From: CAZPLZ01 sp964587525
GTDB taxonomy: Bacteria; Oederibacteriota; CAKKQC01
NCBI GenBank assembly: GCA_964587525.1
Contig: CAZPLZ010000075.1
Location: forward strand, 1 to 15,187
Reading direction: 5' to 3'
DNA: 15,187 bases
Shown here: piece after piece, positions 1-6,715 of the stretch
How positions within the stretch are numbered: position 1 is the first letter of the stretch
Layout: each line of letters starts with the position of its first letter
Translations under genes and position numbers: made by a program
The notes under the pieces: generated by a model
Database searches by the model: none
The model's input: the letters and a program-made list of their open reading frames with translations, nothing else
Told to the model about the DNA's origin: nothing

Positions 1-1740
1 CGTACCGACGATGGAAAATTTCTGTGTCGCTGGGTCGAAAGACATAGAAAGCGCAACAGGCGCCAGCGCCACGTTGAGGTTGGCGAGGATCGTGGTAAGG
101 TCCTGCCCGGCGTTCCAGGCCACACTCACACCGTTGATCGTGACCGTCCCTCCCGTCCCAGCCACGGTGCGGAGTTCAAGCTGGCTGGCGTTGAGCGGGC
201 TCAACAAGTTGATCGCCCGGTCCAGGGGACCGATGCCGTTATTGGCTGGCGCAAGCGAATTGACGCGCACCTGCAGATCAAACACATCGGTCAAGTTGCC
301 ACCAGGCGCATCATACACAGTCAGCGGTCCATTCGATAGAAGCGTTAGCTTCTGCTGTGTTACGTCAAAGCTCGCTCGCACACCAAGCCCCAGCATAGCG
401 ACGTTGATATTTCCGATGATCGTCTCGATAGAATCCGTAGCAGCATTCCAAGCGATGGAAACCCCGTTGATCACGAGCGTCCCAGCAGCAGCCGGCGCAA
501 CCGCAAAGGGCTCTCCACCGATCAACGAGGTGGGATCGACCGGCCCCACGCCCCCCACACTCTGGACGACCGCATTCATTGACACCTGCCTCAAGAGCCC
601 GATAGATTCGGCTTGTTCTCCGTTAGCCCCCACACCATTCAGCCGGGACGCGGCGAGCAAGTCGGGATTGGCAACCACTGCCGAGCTCAACGCAATATCA
701 CGCGCCTCCGTCCCAGAAAAAAGCGGGGTGTCAGTTATGAGCCCGGTCAGGTCGTATCCGGCGCGGTGCAATAGGTTAACCTGCTCGATGAGCGAATGGG
801 CCAGCTCGTCAATTTCCAGGAGCTGGCCGGCCACGATCTGGTCCCGTGCGATGATCTGTCCCGCAATCTTCCCGCCCGCAATTTCCGCAGTGATGTCCGT
901 GATGGTCCCGCCAGCCAGATCGCGCAGCCCCACGTTGGCGAACTGCGGCTCATGCGGGTTGATAGCCGCCACAAGCTGAGTGGCGGACCCGCCGCGCACC
1001 AGCGTCCGGGCGTTTCCGGTCATCACCAGAATCGACCCGTCCGCCAGCTTGACAGCGTCGATCTTGATCAGTTCCGCCAAGTCCGCCAATGCCACATCCC
1101 GCTTGTCCATGAGATCGTTCGCAACACCACCGACCGATTGTGCCCTGATGATGCCCGCATTCGCCTCTGCAATCTGCGACAGCAGGTTATTAATCTGGGT
1201 GATGGAATCCCGCACCCGGTCATCCGTGGTCCGCTGAATATCCAGCAGCGTGCGGCTGGCGCTGTTGAACAGGCTTGCCATGTTCTGGGCATTGTTGGCC
1301 AGGGTGGCACGGAGCGTGGCGTCGGTGGGCGCAGCGGCTAGGGCTGTCCAGTCATCAAAAAATCTATCCACCGCGGTGACCAAGCCTGCGCCGGGGACCG
1401 CGTTAATTTCAGGGAAGAGGATCTGCATGGCCTGGGCAGCCTCCAGGATGGCCTCCTGCTGCCCCCGCGCGCTGAGCTCGAACCGGATCTGCAAATCCAG
1501 GAACTCGTCACGGATGCGCGCGATGCTGGAAAGCGAGACCCCGCTGCCCACCTGCTGGACACCAAAGGCCGTGTTAAACCCCAGGTAATTGATGGGCGGC
1601 AGGGATGTAAGGATCGGCATCTGGCGAGAGAATCCCCGGGTCGTAGCGTTGGCGATGTTGTGACTGATCAGCCGCTGCGCCATGGATTGCGCACGCAGGG
1701 AGCTGATCAGTGCTTCAATGCCAGAAAATGTGGATCCCAT
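1..1740 (-). CDS. flgK: Flagellar hook-filament junction protein 1 FlgK (3' end beyond window)
   Basis: FlgK forms the first junction layer between hook and filament and is exported by the flagellar type III system. The frame is open for 580 codons from ATG 1740 to the window edge, so the C-terminal D1/D0 helices are missing only because the window ends. The N-terminus (SGIEALISSLRAQSMAQRLI, then SHNIANATTRGFSRQ at residues 26-40) is the classic rod/hook/HAP D0 motif. A long helical region follows, and residues 321-333 (VNLLHRAGYDLTG) match the FlgK-conserved VNxLHxxGYDLxG motif. Residues about 420-470 and 531-580 are two related units sharing INGVS(I/V)AWNA, resembling the Flagellin_IN (hook IN) motif. 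The intact protein would exceed 680 residues, longer than the roughly 550 of enteric FlgK. The start is preceded by a GGGAGGGGGG tract ending 5 nt upstream. The gene follows flgN, its probable chaperone gene. The identification is firm. Confidence 0.95.
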   Translation of the reverse strand, partial: MGSTFSGIEALISSLRAQSMAQRLISHNIANATTRGFSRQMPILTSLPPINYLGFNTAFGVQQVGSGVSLSSIARIRDEFLDLQIRFELSARGQQEAILEAAQAMQILFPEINAVPGAGLVTAVDRFFDDWTALAAAPTDATLRATLANNAQNMASLFNSASRTLLDIQRTTDDRVRDSITQINNLLSQIAEANAGIIRAQSVGGVANDLMDKRDVALADLAELIKIDAVKLADGSILVMTGNARTLVRGGSATQLVAAINPHEPQFANVGLRDLAGGTITDITAEIAGGKIAGQIIARDQIVAGQLLEIDELAHSLIEQVNLLHRAGYDLTGLITDTPLFSGTEARDIALSSAVVANPDLLAASRLNGVGANGEQAESIGLLRQVSMNAVVQSVGGVGPVDPTSLIGGEPFAVAPAAAGTLVINGVSIAWNAATDSIETIIGNINVAMLGLGVRASFDVTQQKLTLLSNGPLTVYDAPGGNLTDVFDLQVRVNSLAPANNGIGPLDRAINLLSPLNASQLELRTVAGTGGTVTINGVSVAWNAGQDLTTILANLNVALAPVALSMSFDPATQKFSIVGT

Positions 1741-1786
1741 TGATTCCCCCCTCCCTATCCCTCATCCCTAAAGGGGAGAGGGAATT
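1741..1786. repeat. Degenerate CCCTCTCCCC-type intergenic repeat, flgN-flgK spacer
   Basis: This C-rich/G-rich tract contains CCCTAAAGGGGAGAGGG and resembles the better preserved palindromic element at 6501-6550. On the minus strand it reads CCCTCTCCCCTTTAGGG, then a G-rich run, and finishes 5 nt before the flgK start. The repeat sequence therefore also provides the Shine-Dalgarno-like GGAGGGGGG of flgK. That it belongs to a dispersed genomic repeat family is inferred from only two copies in this window. Confidence 0.55.
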
Positions 1787-1795
1787 TTTCAGCGA

Positions 1796-2185
1796 TCATA
1801 TTTTATGCTCGACCGAAGAGACGGCAGGCCCCTGCCCGCCAGCTCCGTCGCGTCCATACAGCCCTTGCGGCCGCGCGGAGCCGTCCATCTCCTTCACCAG
1901 AGAGGCAAACCACGCGCTCCCGGACACCAGCCTTGCCACCGTGCCAAGCTGAACCTTCACCGCATGCGACTCGCGCAGCATCGCCAGTTTCTCGTCGTCG
2001 GAGAACGCCTCAAAGGGGGTCTCTGCCGTGCACTTCGCCAATGTCTTGCGGGCGTTCTCAATTTCTTTCACCACGGTTTCCAGCACCGAAACAGGGGGTC
2101 GCGCCTGACGGAGGAGTTGAGCACGTGACCGGCTCAGGGACTCACGCAGTTGCCGTAGCGTTTCGCGCAAGCTGTTGCTCGTCAT
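1796..2185 (-). CDS. flgN: Probable FlgN-type flagellar export chaperone
   Basis: This 129-residue protein is mainly charged and helical in its first two thirds (for example LRETLRQLRESLSRSRAQLL at residues 6-25), with a Gly/Ser-rich tail. FlgN chaperones are small helical proteins that bind the C-termini of FlgK and FlgL and escort them to the export gate. No single residue motif proves the family. The call rests on size, predicted helicity and the conserved slot between yvyF and flgK. Its ATG overlaps the stop of the upstream yvyF-like gene (ATGA at 2185-2182), so translation is probably coupled. No good Shine-Dalgarno is visible. It could be another small flagellar protein in the same slot. 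Confidence 0.65.
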   Translation of the reverse strand: MTSNSLRETLRQLRESLSRSRAQLLRQARPPVSVLETVVKEIENARKTLAKCTAETPFEAFSDDEKLAMLRESHAVKVQLGTVARLVSGSAWFASLVKEMDGSARPQGLYGRDGAGGQGPAVSSVEHKI

Positions 2186-2622
2186 CTGCCAGTTTTCCCA
2201 AACTTGCGCCGGGTGAGGTCCAGGGTGTGCATCTTTCCTCCTGCCCTTTCCTGCTCCCCACGAAAAATAGTTCCAGAAGGTCCTTTGCCCTTTACCGTGG
2301 ACTCGCTGGCACCGCGCAATTGTCCCTGAACAACTGCGGCACAGCGTTCACAGAGTTTGCCGGTATGAACAGGCTCCCCACAACGCTCGCAGGAGAGCCC
2401 CCCTTTGACGCTGAGCCGTCCCGTCCGAAGAAACTCCAGGACTTTCTTCTCGGTCACGCCAGTGTCTGAGGCAATTGAGGTCACATCAGCGTCCGGGTTG
2501 CGCCTGAGATACTCGGTGACAGTCCGATACATCTGGTCATCGGCTTCAAGACAGGCTGAGCATACACCCCTGACCAGCTGCACAGACAATTTTCCGCACT
2601 GCGTGCAATTTTCGAAAGCCAT
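2182..2622 (-). CDS. yvyF: YvyF/TIGR03826-like flagellar operon protein
   Basis: This 146-residue protein starts with a Cys pair arrangement C7xxC10 and C18xxC21 (NCTQCGK, then VCSAC). A middle segment follows that looks like a helix-turn-helix (DVTSIASDTGVTEKKVLEFL), then a second Cys set (CERCGEPVHTGKLCERC). This layout matches YvyF of Bacillus flagellar operons: an N-terminal zinc-ribbon-like part, a 'TGV.E..V..F...GRL' core and a C-terminal CxxC...CxxC. YvyF's exact role is not settled, and regulation or chaperoning in late flagellar assembly has been considered. The C-terminal 45 residues are basic and Gly-rich and do not look conserved. It starts 7 nt after flgJ with a GGGGGG tract upstream and overlaps flgN by ATGA. 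No FlgM reading frame fits between it and flgN. Confidence 0.75.
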   Translation of the reverse strand: MAFENCTQCGKLSVQLVRGVCSACLEADDQMYRTVTEYLRRNPDADVTSIASDTGVTEKKVLEFLRTGRLSVKGGLSCERCGEPVHTGKLCERCAAVVQGQLRGASESTVKGKGPSGTIFRGEQERAGGKMHTLDLTRRKFGKTGR

Positions 2623-2629
2623 TGCCCCC

Positions 2630-2944
2630 CTAGAGGCCCTTGCGCAGCTCCTCGTACATCATGTCCCCAAAGCCTAGCTGCCCAGAGGCAGCCATCTCAT
2701 ACGCATACGCTTCATCGCGCATCTCCCGGTATATTTTCGACGCTCGATCCTGCCCAAAGAACCCGCTTTCCAAGATGGTATTGCGCATGCTCTTCAACAG
2801 CTCACCCAGGAAGATCGCTTCGAATTCTGTCGCAATCCGCCTGAGCGCCTGATCCTCGGTTTTCGGTATCGCGCCAGTCTGCGCGTGAGTAAACGAAACG
2901 CGCGCCAGCGCTTGAAAATATTGTGGCATACCGGCGGCTTCCAT
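2630..2944 (-). CDS. flgJ: FlgJ rod-binding domain protein without muramidase domain
   Basis: This 104-residue protein corresponds to the N-terminal rod-binding (Rod-binding/FlgJ_N) domain. It contains RIATEFEAIFLGELLKSMR, then SGFFGQDRASKIYREMRDEA and a terminal GFGDMMYEELRKG, all typical of FlgJ. In enteric bacteria FlgJ caps the growing rod and carries a C-terminal peptidoglycan hydrolase. Here the gene stops after the rod-binding part, a common single-domain form, so a separate lytic enzyme must open the peptidoglycan. The ATG at 2944 overlaps the flgI stop (TGATG) and has GGTGA 7 nt upstream. A GTG at 2947 would add one residue and is the less likely start. Confidence 0.9.
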   Translation of the reverse strand: MEAAGMPQYFQALARVSFTHAQTGAIPKTEDQALRRIATEFEAIFLGELLKSMRNTILESGFFGQDRASKIYREMRDEAYAYEMAASGQLGFGDMMYEELRKGL

Positions 2945-4059
2945 CACAACGTCACCACTTCCGCCTGCAGGGCCCCAGCGGCGCGAAGCATCTGGAGGAT
3001 GGCCATCATTTCGTTTGGCGTAGCCCCGATCGCGTTGAGCGCACCCACCACCTCGGCGATATTGGCGCCCTCCGGCAAGGCCAGTAGGTTCCCCGTTCCC
3101 GAAGTCTTGACGGTCGTGGCATCGGTATCGAAGGTCAGGACCGACTGACGCTCGCTCTTCACGGTCAGATGCAGGCTCCCATGGGCCACCGCCACCGCAC
3201 TGACGCGAACATCAGAACCCATGACAATCGTCCCGGTCCGCTCGTTCACGACGACCCGCGCTTGAGCCGGTGCCTCGTACTCCAGCCCCGTGACCGCGCT
3301 GATAAATTCGACCACATGATCGGTGTAATCGGCAGGCACCCGGAGTTTCACCGATGCGGCATCCAGTGGGGTCGCGATGTTGGCAAGGAAGGTCTTGTTG
3401 ATGACCTCCGCGATCCGTGTACAGGCGGTGTAATCAGGCTGTTTCAGCAGCAGGGTGACTTCTCCTTGGGAGAACACGGTCGCGGGTACTTCCCGTTCCA
3501 CGATCCCTCCCGCGGGGATTCGGCCAGTGGTGTACCGGTTGCGAGTGGAGAACGCGGTGCTTGGCGCTTCCCGGTCGAACCCGTTGACGGTCATGGTTCC
3601 CTGCGCCACCGCATACGTGTTGCCGTCCGCCCCCAGCAACGGGGTCTGCAACAGAGCGCCGCCACGCAAGCTTCGAGCGTCCCCCAGCGAGGACACGACC
3701 ACGTCCACTTTGCCGCCAGGCTTCAAGTAGGGAGGCAGTGAGGCGGTGACCATCACTGCCGCGACGTTGCGGACGCGAACGAAGTGGGGCGGCACCACGA
3801 TGCCGAACCGCTTGAGCATGTTGACGATGGACTGAATCGTGAAGATCGTGCCGGTACGGCCCCCGATCACCGTATCGCCGGTGCCGGGTAACCCGACCAC
3901 GATGCCGTAGCCAATGAGCTGATTTTCGCGCGCGCCCTGGATGTCCACGACAGCCCGGACTTTCACCGGCACGGCCCAGGCCCAGTACGCCCACAGGGTC
4001 GCTCCAAGCAGGATGAACATTCTCAGCATGAGGCCAACAAGCTTAAACGGTGAGAACAT
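2944..4059 (-). CDS. flgI: Flagellar P-ring protein FlgI
   Basis: FlgI builds the periplasmic P ring around the rod in the peptidoglycan layer. The 371-residue product is close to the usual length of about 365. It begins with a signal peptide (hydrophobic LMLRMFILLGATLWAYWAWA), followed by the FlgI hallmark DIQGARENQLIGYGIVVGLPGTGDT and later VRNVAAVMVTASLPPYLKPG. The end, GATPNEMMAILQMLRAAGAL, is also typical. The frame stays open upstream to 4257, but that stretch reads through flgH and has no FlgI character. The ATG at 4059, 13 nt after the flgH stop, gives a sensible signal peptide. Internal ATGs at 4029 and 4020 are possible alternatives. Secretion is expected through Sec, with FlgA assisting assembly. 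Confidence 0.96.
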   Translation of the reverse strand: MFSPFKLVGLMLRMFILLGATLWAYWAWAVPVKVRAVVDIQGARENQLIGYGIVVGLPGTGDTVIGGRTGTIFTIQSIVNMLKRFGIVVPPHFVRVRNVAAVMVTASLPPYLKPGGKVDVVVSSLGDARSLRGGALLQTPLLGADGNTYAVAQGTMTVNGFDREAPSTAFSTRNRYTTGRIPAGGIVEREVPATVFSQGEVTLLLKQPDYTACTRIAEVINKTFLANIATPLDAASVKLRVPADYTDHVVEFISAVTGLEYEAPAQARVVVNERTGTIVMGSDVRVSAVAVAHGSLHLTVKSERQSVLTFDTDATTVKTSGTGNLLALPEGANIAEVVGALNAIGATPNEMMAILQMLRAAGALQAEVVTL

Positions 4060-4072
4060 ATCCGAACCAGCC

Positions 4073-4666
4073 CTAAAACACAAACAGCATCGAGAGCAGC
4101 CGGGAGATAAATCCCATGCGAGCCTTTTCGGCGACAGCCCCCGTGCCGGTGTATTTGATCTGCGCGTCCGCGACATGGGTGGACAGGACGGTGTTGTCAG
4201 CCGCCACATCCTCCGGCCGGACGATCCCAGTAATTTCCATGACCTGCTTCTCATCATTCACGGTGATCACCCGGTTCCCGTTGATCACCAGGTTGTTGTT
4301 GGGTAGCACCTCCACCACCCGGACCGTCATACGGCCCGTGAGACTGCCGCTGCGGTCAGACCGGCCGCCACCCCGAAAGTCTTCCCTGCCGGAGATACCG
4401 AAATCCGAGGGCGGAACTCCCCTTGACCGGAACAACCGGGAGCCCCAGGAGATACCGGACGAGGAGACCTTCCGAGCCTTGGTGCCCGCCCGGTGAGAGG
4501 CGCTCGCCGACTCCATCACATGGATCGTGATCACGTCCCCAATCTTGAACGCTTTCTTGTCCTTGTACAGTGAATCGCTCGCTGCCGACCAGAGCGACTC
4601 CGCCGGCGCGACACGAGCACAAGCGCACGCACACACCGTCACGATGACCCAACGTACCTGTCGCAT
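4073..4666 (-). CDS. flgH: Flagellar L-ring protein FlgH
   Basis: FlgH forms the L ring in the outer membrane. The 197-residue protein has the family core SLYKDKKAFKIGDVITIHVM with downstream Glu/Ser/Ala-rich residues, then the FlgH motif LPNNNLVINGNRVITVNDEK and GIVRPEDVAADNTVLSTHVADAQIKY split over the C-terminal half. The ATG at 4666 is chosen over the GTG at 4702 because GAGGAGG stands 6 nt upstream and the resulting N-terminus is a clean signal sequence. The signal peptide reads MRQVRWVIVTVCACACARVAPAE. FlgH is usually a lipoprotein with an LxGC lipobox. Here VCAC (Cys14) is only a near-match, and cleavage at APA/E by the ordinary signal peptidase is equally plausible. It follows flgA and precedes flgI. 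Confidence 0.94.
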   Translation of the reverse strand: MRQVRWVIVTVCACACARVAPAESLWSAASDSLYKDKKAFKIGDVITIHVMESASASHRAGTKARKVSSSGISWGSRLFRSRGVPPSDFGISGREDFRGGGRSDRSGSLTGRMTVRVVEVLPNNNLVINGNRVITVNDEKQVMEITGIVRPEDVAADNTVLSTHVADAQIKYTGTGAVAEKARMGFISRLLSMLFVF

Positions 4667-4672
4667 CGTAAG

Positions 4673-4679
4673 CCTCCTC
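4673..4679 (-). promoter_or_regulatory. Shine-Dalgarno of flgH
   Basis: The minus strand reads GAGGAGG followed by a 6-nt spacer and ATG at 4666. It decides the flgH start against the longer GTG reading frame at 4702, which overlaps the flgA stop (GTGA) and lacks such a site. Confidence 0.8.
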
Positions 4680-4698
4680 GAGAGCCGTCTCTTCCGGT

Positions 4699-5670
4699 TC
4701 ACGGTATGACCGCCTCGACCAACTCCCGGCCCACCACCCTCGCCCTGACGTGACGCTTTGACACCACATTGACCACGGTGACCACCTCACCCTTTACCCC
4801 GTTCGCTTTGGCCTGGGCTAAGGCCCGGGCCTCAACCGTTCCCACCCGGGCGACGAGGGTCACCGGCTCGCCCCTCTTCACCATGATGGGCAGAGCCACC
4901 GCGCTTTTCCGCACCATGGCACCGGCGTTGATCCGGCGGGTCACCCTAAGACCAAGCAACGCTTCCCTGCTCTGCAATACGTCCTGGGGCACCAGGGACA
5001 GGTCACGTTCGGATTCCCCCAGATCGGCTTCCGTAATGATCATGCCTGGCCCCAGCGTGTGAGCCGCCTCGGCCACGGCCGCACGCGCATGCACACGGTA
5101 GGAGAGCAACATTCTGGCCCGTCGCTTTCCCTCCGACCAGACCTCCACGGACACCGGGACCAGGCCGGCGAGTTTTCGTGCCGTCATCTCGGCTCGCAAC
5201 TCCGTTTCCATCTCTTCACCACCCGGCAAGATCAAAGCCCTGGGTGCGGCAGGATCCTCAATCCGGATGTGGACTCCTGGCTCCTTCAGTTTGGCCTCAA
5301 GAAACTTGTGGCCAAACGCGACGAGCTCTGAGCCGGGCAATATCTTCACCGCTGTGGTAATCCGCACCGCGTGAACGGTATCTTCGAACGCCACTGGCTC
5401 ACGCACCCCGAGAGCCTTCAAACGCTTGGTAATGTCTTCGACGGACAAAACACGCGTCACGCCCGGCATTGGTGCATGCACAAGCTTCATCGCCGCCAGC
5501 TCAGCCCGTCGGGATTCGCTGACCCCAGTGATGTTAGCCACATGCCCAAGCTCCACCCACGATCCTGGCACCCGGGCCTGGGATTTTAACTCAATTCGCA
5601 CCTCGTCAAGAGCGCTGGACGAAATGCAAGGCGTAGGCCCCAAGAGGATTAATGTCAGTGCCAGGATCAT
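4699..5670 (-). CDS. flgA: Flagellar P-ring assembly chaperone FlgA
   Basis: FlgA is a periplasmic chaperone that helps FlgI polymerise into the P ring. This 323-residue version has an N-terminal signal peptide (MILALTLILLGPTPCISSSA), a poorly conserved domain to about residue 190, an SAF-type domain (about 197-260, with the motif GPGMIITEADLGES and later RRINAGAMVRKS) and the C-terminal FlgA domain with VKRGEPVTLVARVGTVEARA and GVKGEVVTVVNVVSKRHVRA. The last two segments are diagnostic. It is longer than the enteric protein of about 220 residues because of the N-terminal domain, as in several non-enteric FlgA proteins. It begins 5 nt after the flgG stop with only a weak ribosome-binding site, so translational coupling to flgG is likely. 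Confidence 0.92.
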   Translation of the reverse strand: MILALTLILLGPTPCISSSALDEVRIELKSQARVPGSWVELGHVANITGVSESRRAELAAMKLVHAPMPGVTRVLSVEDITKRLKALGVREPVAFEDTVHAVRITTAVKILPGSELVAFGHKFLEAKLKEPGVHIRIEDPAAPRALILPGGEEMETELRAEMTARKLAGLVPVSVEVWSEGKRRARMLLSYRVHARAAVAEAAHTLGPGMIITEADLGESERDLSLVPQDVLQSREALLGLRVTRRINAGAMVRKSAVALPIMVKRGEPVTLVARVGTVEARALAQAKANGVKGEVVTVVNVVSKRHVRARVVGRELVEAVIP

Positions 5671-5675
5671 GACCG

Positions 5676-6467
5676 TTACCGCTTCAAGTTGTTGGCAGTC
5701 TGCAGCATGTCATCGCTGACCTGGACTGCCCGGGAATTAAGTTCATAAGCGCGCTGAGCCACGATCAGCTTCACCATTTCCTCAATCACTTTCACATTCG
5801 ACTGCTCCAGGAACCCCTGGACAACTTCCCCAAAACCATCCAGCCCGGGGGTACCCAGCATCGGATCGCCCGATGCCTCGGTGACCACGAAAAGGTTGCG
5901 ACCAATGGCGTGCAGTCCGCCCTGGTTCAAGAACCGCGCCGTTTCGACCTGCCCCACGATTTCCGTGTCCGGAGAGCCCGGTAGGCGCACACCCATCTGA
6001 CCGTCACGGGTGACGACGATAAGCAGCGTTTCCGGCGGAACCACGACCTCCGGCTCCATGGGCAGGCCTTCGGAGGTCACGATCTTGCCCAGCGAGTCGA
6101 TTTTCCAAGAGCCATCCCGGGTGTAGCCAATCGTGCCGTCGGGCAGCAGCACCTGGAAAAACCCATCCCCCTCGATTGCGATGTCCAGAGGATTGTTGGT
6201 CTCAAGCATCTCGCCCTGGAAAAAGAGCCTGGGTGTGGCCACCGGCTTCACGCCCAGACCCACCTGGATGGGAACCGGGCTTTGCACGCCGGGAGCGGTG
6301 GGCTGTGAGCCCGCTGGCTTGACCGTGCGGTACAGTAGATCCTCAAAATCGACGCGAGCCTTCTTGAACCCGGTGGTGCTCACGTTCGCAAGGTTGTTGG
6401 CGATGGTGTCCACATTTAACTGCTGCGCCAGCATCCCGGACGCCGCTGTGTAGAGCGCCTGTATCAT
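5676..6467 (-). CDS. flgG: Flagellar distal rod protein FlgG
   Basis: FlgG is the distal rod subunit that crosses the peptidoglycan and outer membrane. The 263 residues match the normal FlgG length of about 260. It opens with MIQALYTAASGMLAQQLNVD and then IANNLANVSTTGFKK, and ends with VKVIEEMVKLIVAQRAYELN plus QVSDDMLQTANNLKR, the two halves of the paired rod coiled coil. Other FlgG hallmarks are VGLGVKP and TNNPLDIAIEGDGFFQV. AAGGAGG lies 10 nt before the ATG, an independent translation start. A 248-bp spacer separates it from flgF, unlike the tight packing downstream, so flgG may head its own transcript. Confidence 0.97.
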   Translation of the reverse strand: MIQALYTAASGMLAQQLNVDTIANNLANVSTTGFKKARVDFEDLLYRTVKPAGSQPTAPGVQSPVPIQVGLGVKPVATPRLFFQGEMLETNNPLDIAIEGDGFFQVLLPDGTIGYTRDGSWKIDSLGKIVTSEGLPMEPEVVVPPETLLIVVTRDGQMGVRLPGSPDTEIVGQVETARFLNQGGLHAIGRNLFVVTEASGDPMLGTPGLDGFGEVVQGFLEQSNVKVIEEMVKLIVAQRAYELNSRAVQVSDDMLQTANNLKR

Positions 6468-6500
6468 CTGTTATTAACCTCCTTAATCAGCTCTTCGTTT

Positions 6501-6550
6501 CCCCCTCTCCATTTCCTCTATCTTTCCCTCTCCCCCTAAGGGGGAGAGGG
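6501..6550. repeat. CCCTCTCCCCCT palindromic intergenic repeat
   Basis: The arms CCCTCTCCCCCT (6526-6537) and AGGGGGAGAGGG (6539-6550) are perfect 12-bp inverted repeats around a single base, preceded by a related C/T-rich tract (6501-6525). A degenerate relative occurs at 1741-1786. C/G-rich palindromes of this look occur as dispersed intergenic elements in many environmental bacteria. As RNA it would form a very stable hairpin ahead of flgG. Confidence 0.7.
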
Positions 6551-6574
6551 GAGGGTGAGGGGGTCATCCTTCAC

Positions 6575-6681
6575 GGTTTAAGAGTCAATTGAGGGGGTTG
6601 CCTCTGTCGTTCGGCAACCCTTGAAGGTTGGCTTCCCGGTTAGGGTCCAGCCGTTTGTTCAGCTCTCTTGTCTCTTAAACC
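6575..6681. repeat. 107-bp segment with 10-bp terminal inverted repeats and inner hairpins
   Basis: GGTTTAAGAG (6575-6584) and CTCTTAAACC (6672-6681) are perfect inverted repeats. Inside, GGGTTGCC (6595-6602) and GGCAACCC (6613-6620) form a second perfect stem with a 10-nt loop. On the minus strand a third hairpin can form from GGCT..CCC and GGG..AGCC. The whole could fold as a three-way junction RNA, or be a small non-autonomous insertion. No target-site duplication is evident and I recognise no riboswitch consensus. Confidence 0.5.
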
Positions 6682-6715
6682 ATTTTTAAATACTTACTAC
6701 AAAAACAAAGACTTA

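Larger units (their letters stand above)
6468..6715. other. flgF-flgG intergenic spacer with repeats
   Basis: This is the only spacer of notable length in the window (248 bp). From the flgG side it contains the flgG Shine-Dalgarno (6478-6484, AAGGAGG on the minus strand), a purine/pyrimidine-biased tract with a 25-bp palindrome, a 107-bp segment with terminal inverted repeats and an inner hairpin, and an AT-rich stretch next to the flgF stop. I found no clear sigma-54, sigma-28 or sigma-70 promoter and no U-tailed terminator on either strand. A start-less frame on the minus strand (about 6590-6670) is too short to call a gene. Confidence 0.6.

Noticed and set aside
11..979. Plus-strand open frame of 322 codons
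   Set aside because: It is an antisense shadow of flgK, whose minus-strand frame is open across the same region and clearly homologous to FlgK. The plus-strand product has no recognisable motif.
4060..4257. N-terminal extension of FlgI to 437 residues
   Set aside because: The extra 66 codons lie inside flgH and read as out-of-frame Arg/Ser-rich sequence. The ATG at 4059 gives a proper signal peptide.
6595..6620. GGGTTGCC/GGCAACCC hairpin as an intrinsic terminator of flgF
   Set aside because: No T-run follows on either strand, and the flgF side is more than 95 bp away.
6590..6670. Minus-strand micro-ORF reading TRELNKRLDPNREANLQG and beyond to a TGA
   Set aside because: It looks protein-like but has a TAA just upstream and no ATG, GTG or TTG in a usable position with a ribosome-binding site. 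It is possibly a decayed remnant, too short to call.
6571..6685. Insertion sequence with target-site duplication
   Set aside because: The terminal inverted repeats are real, but the flanks show no matching direct repeat and there is no transposase.
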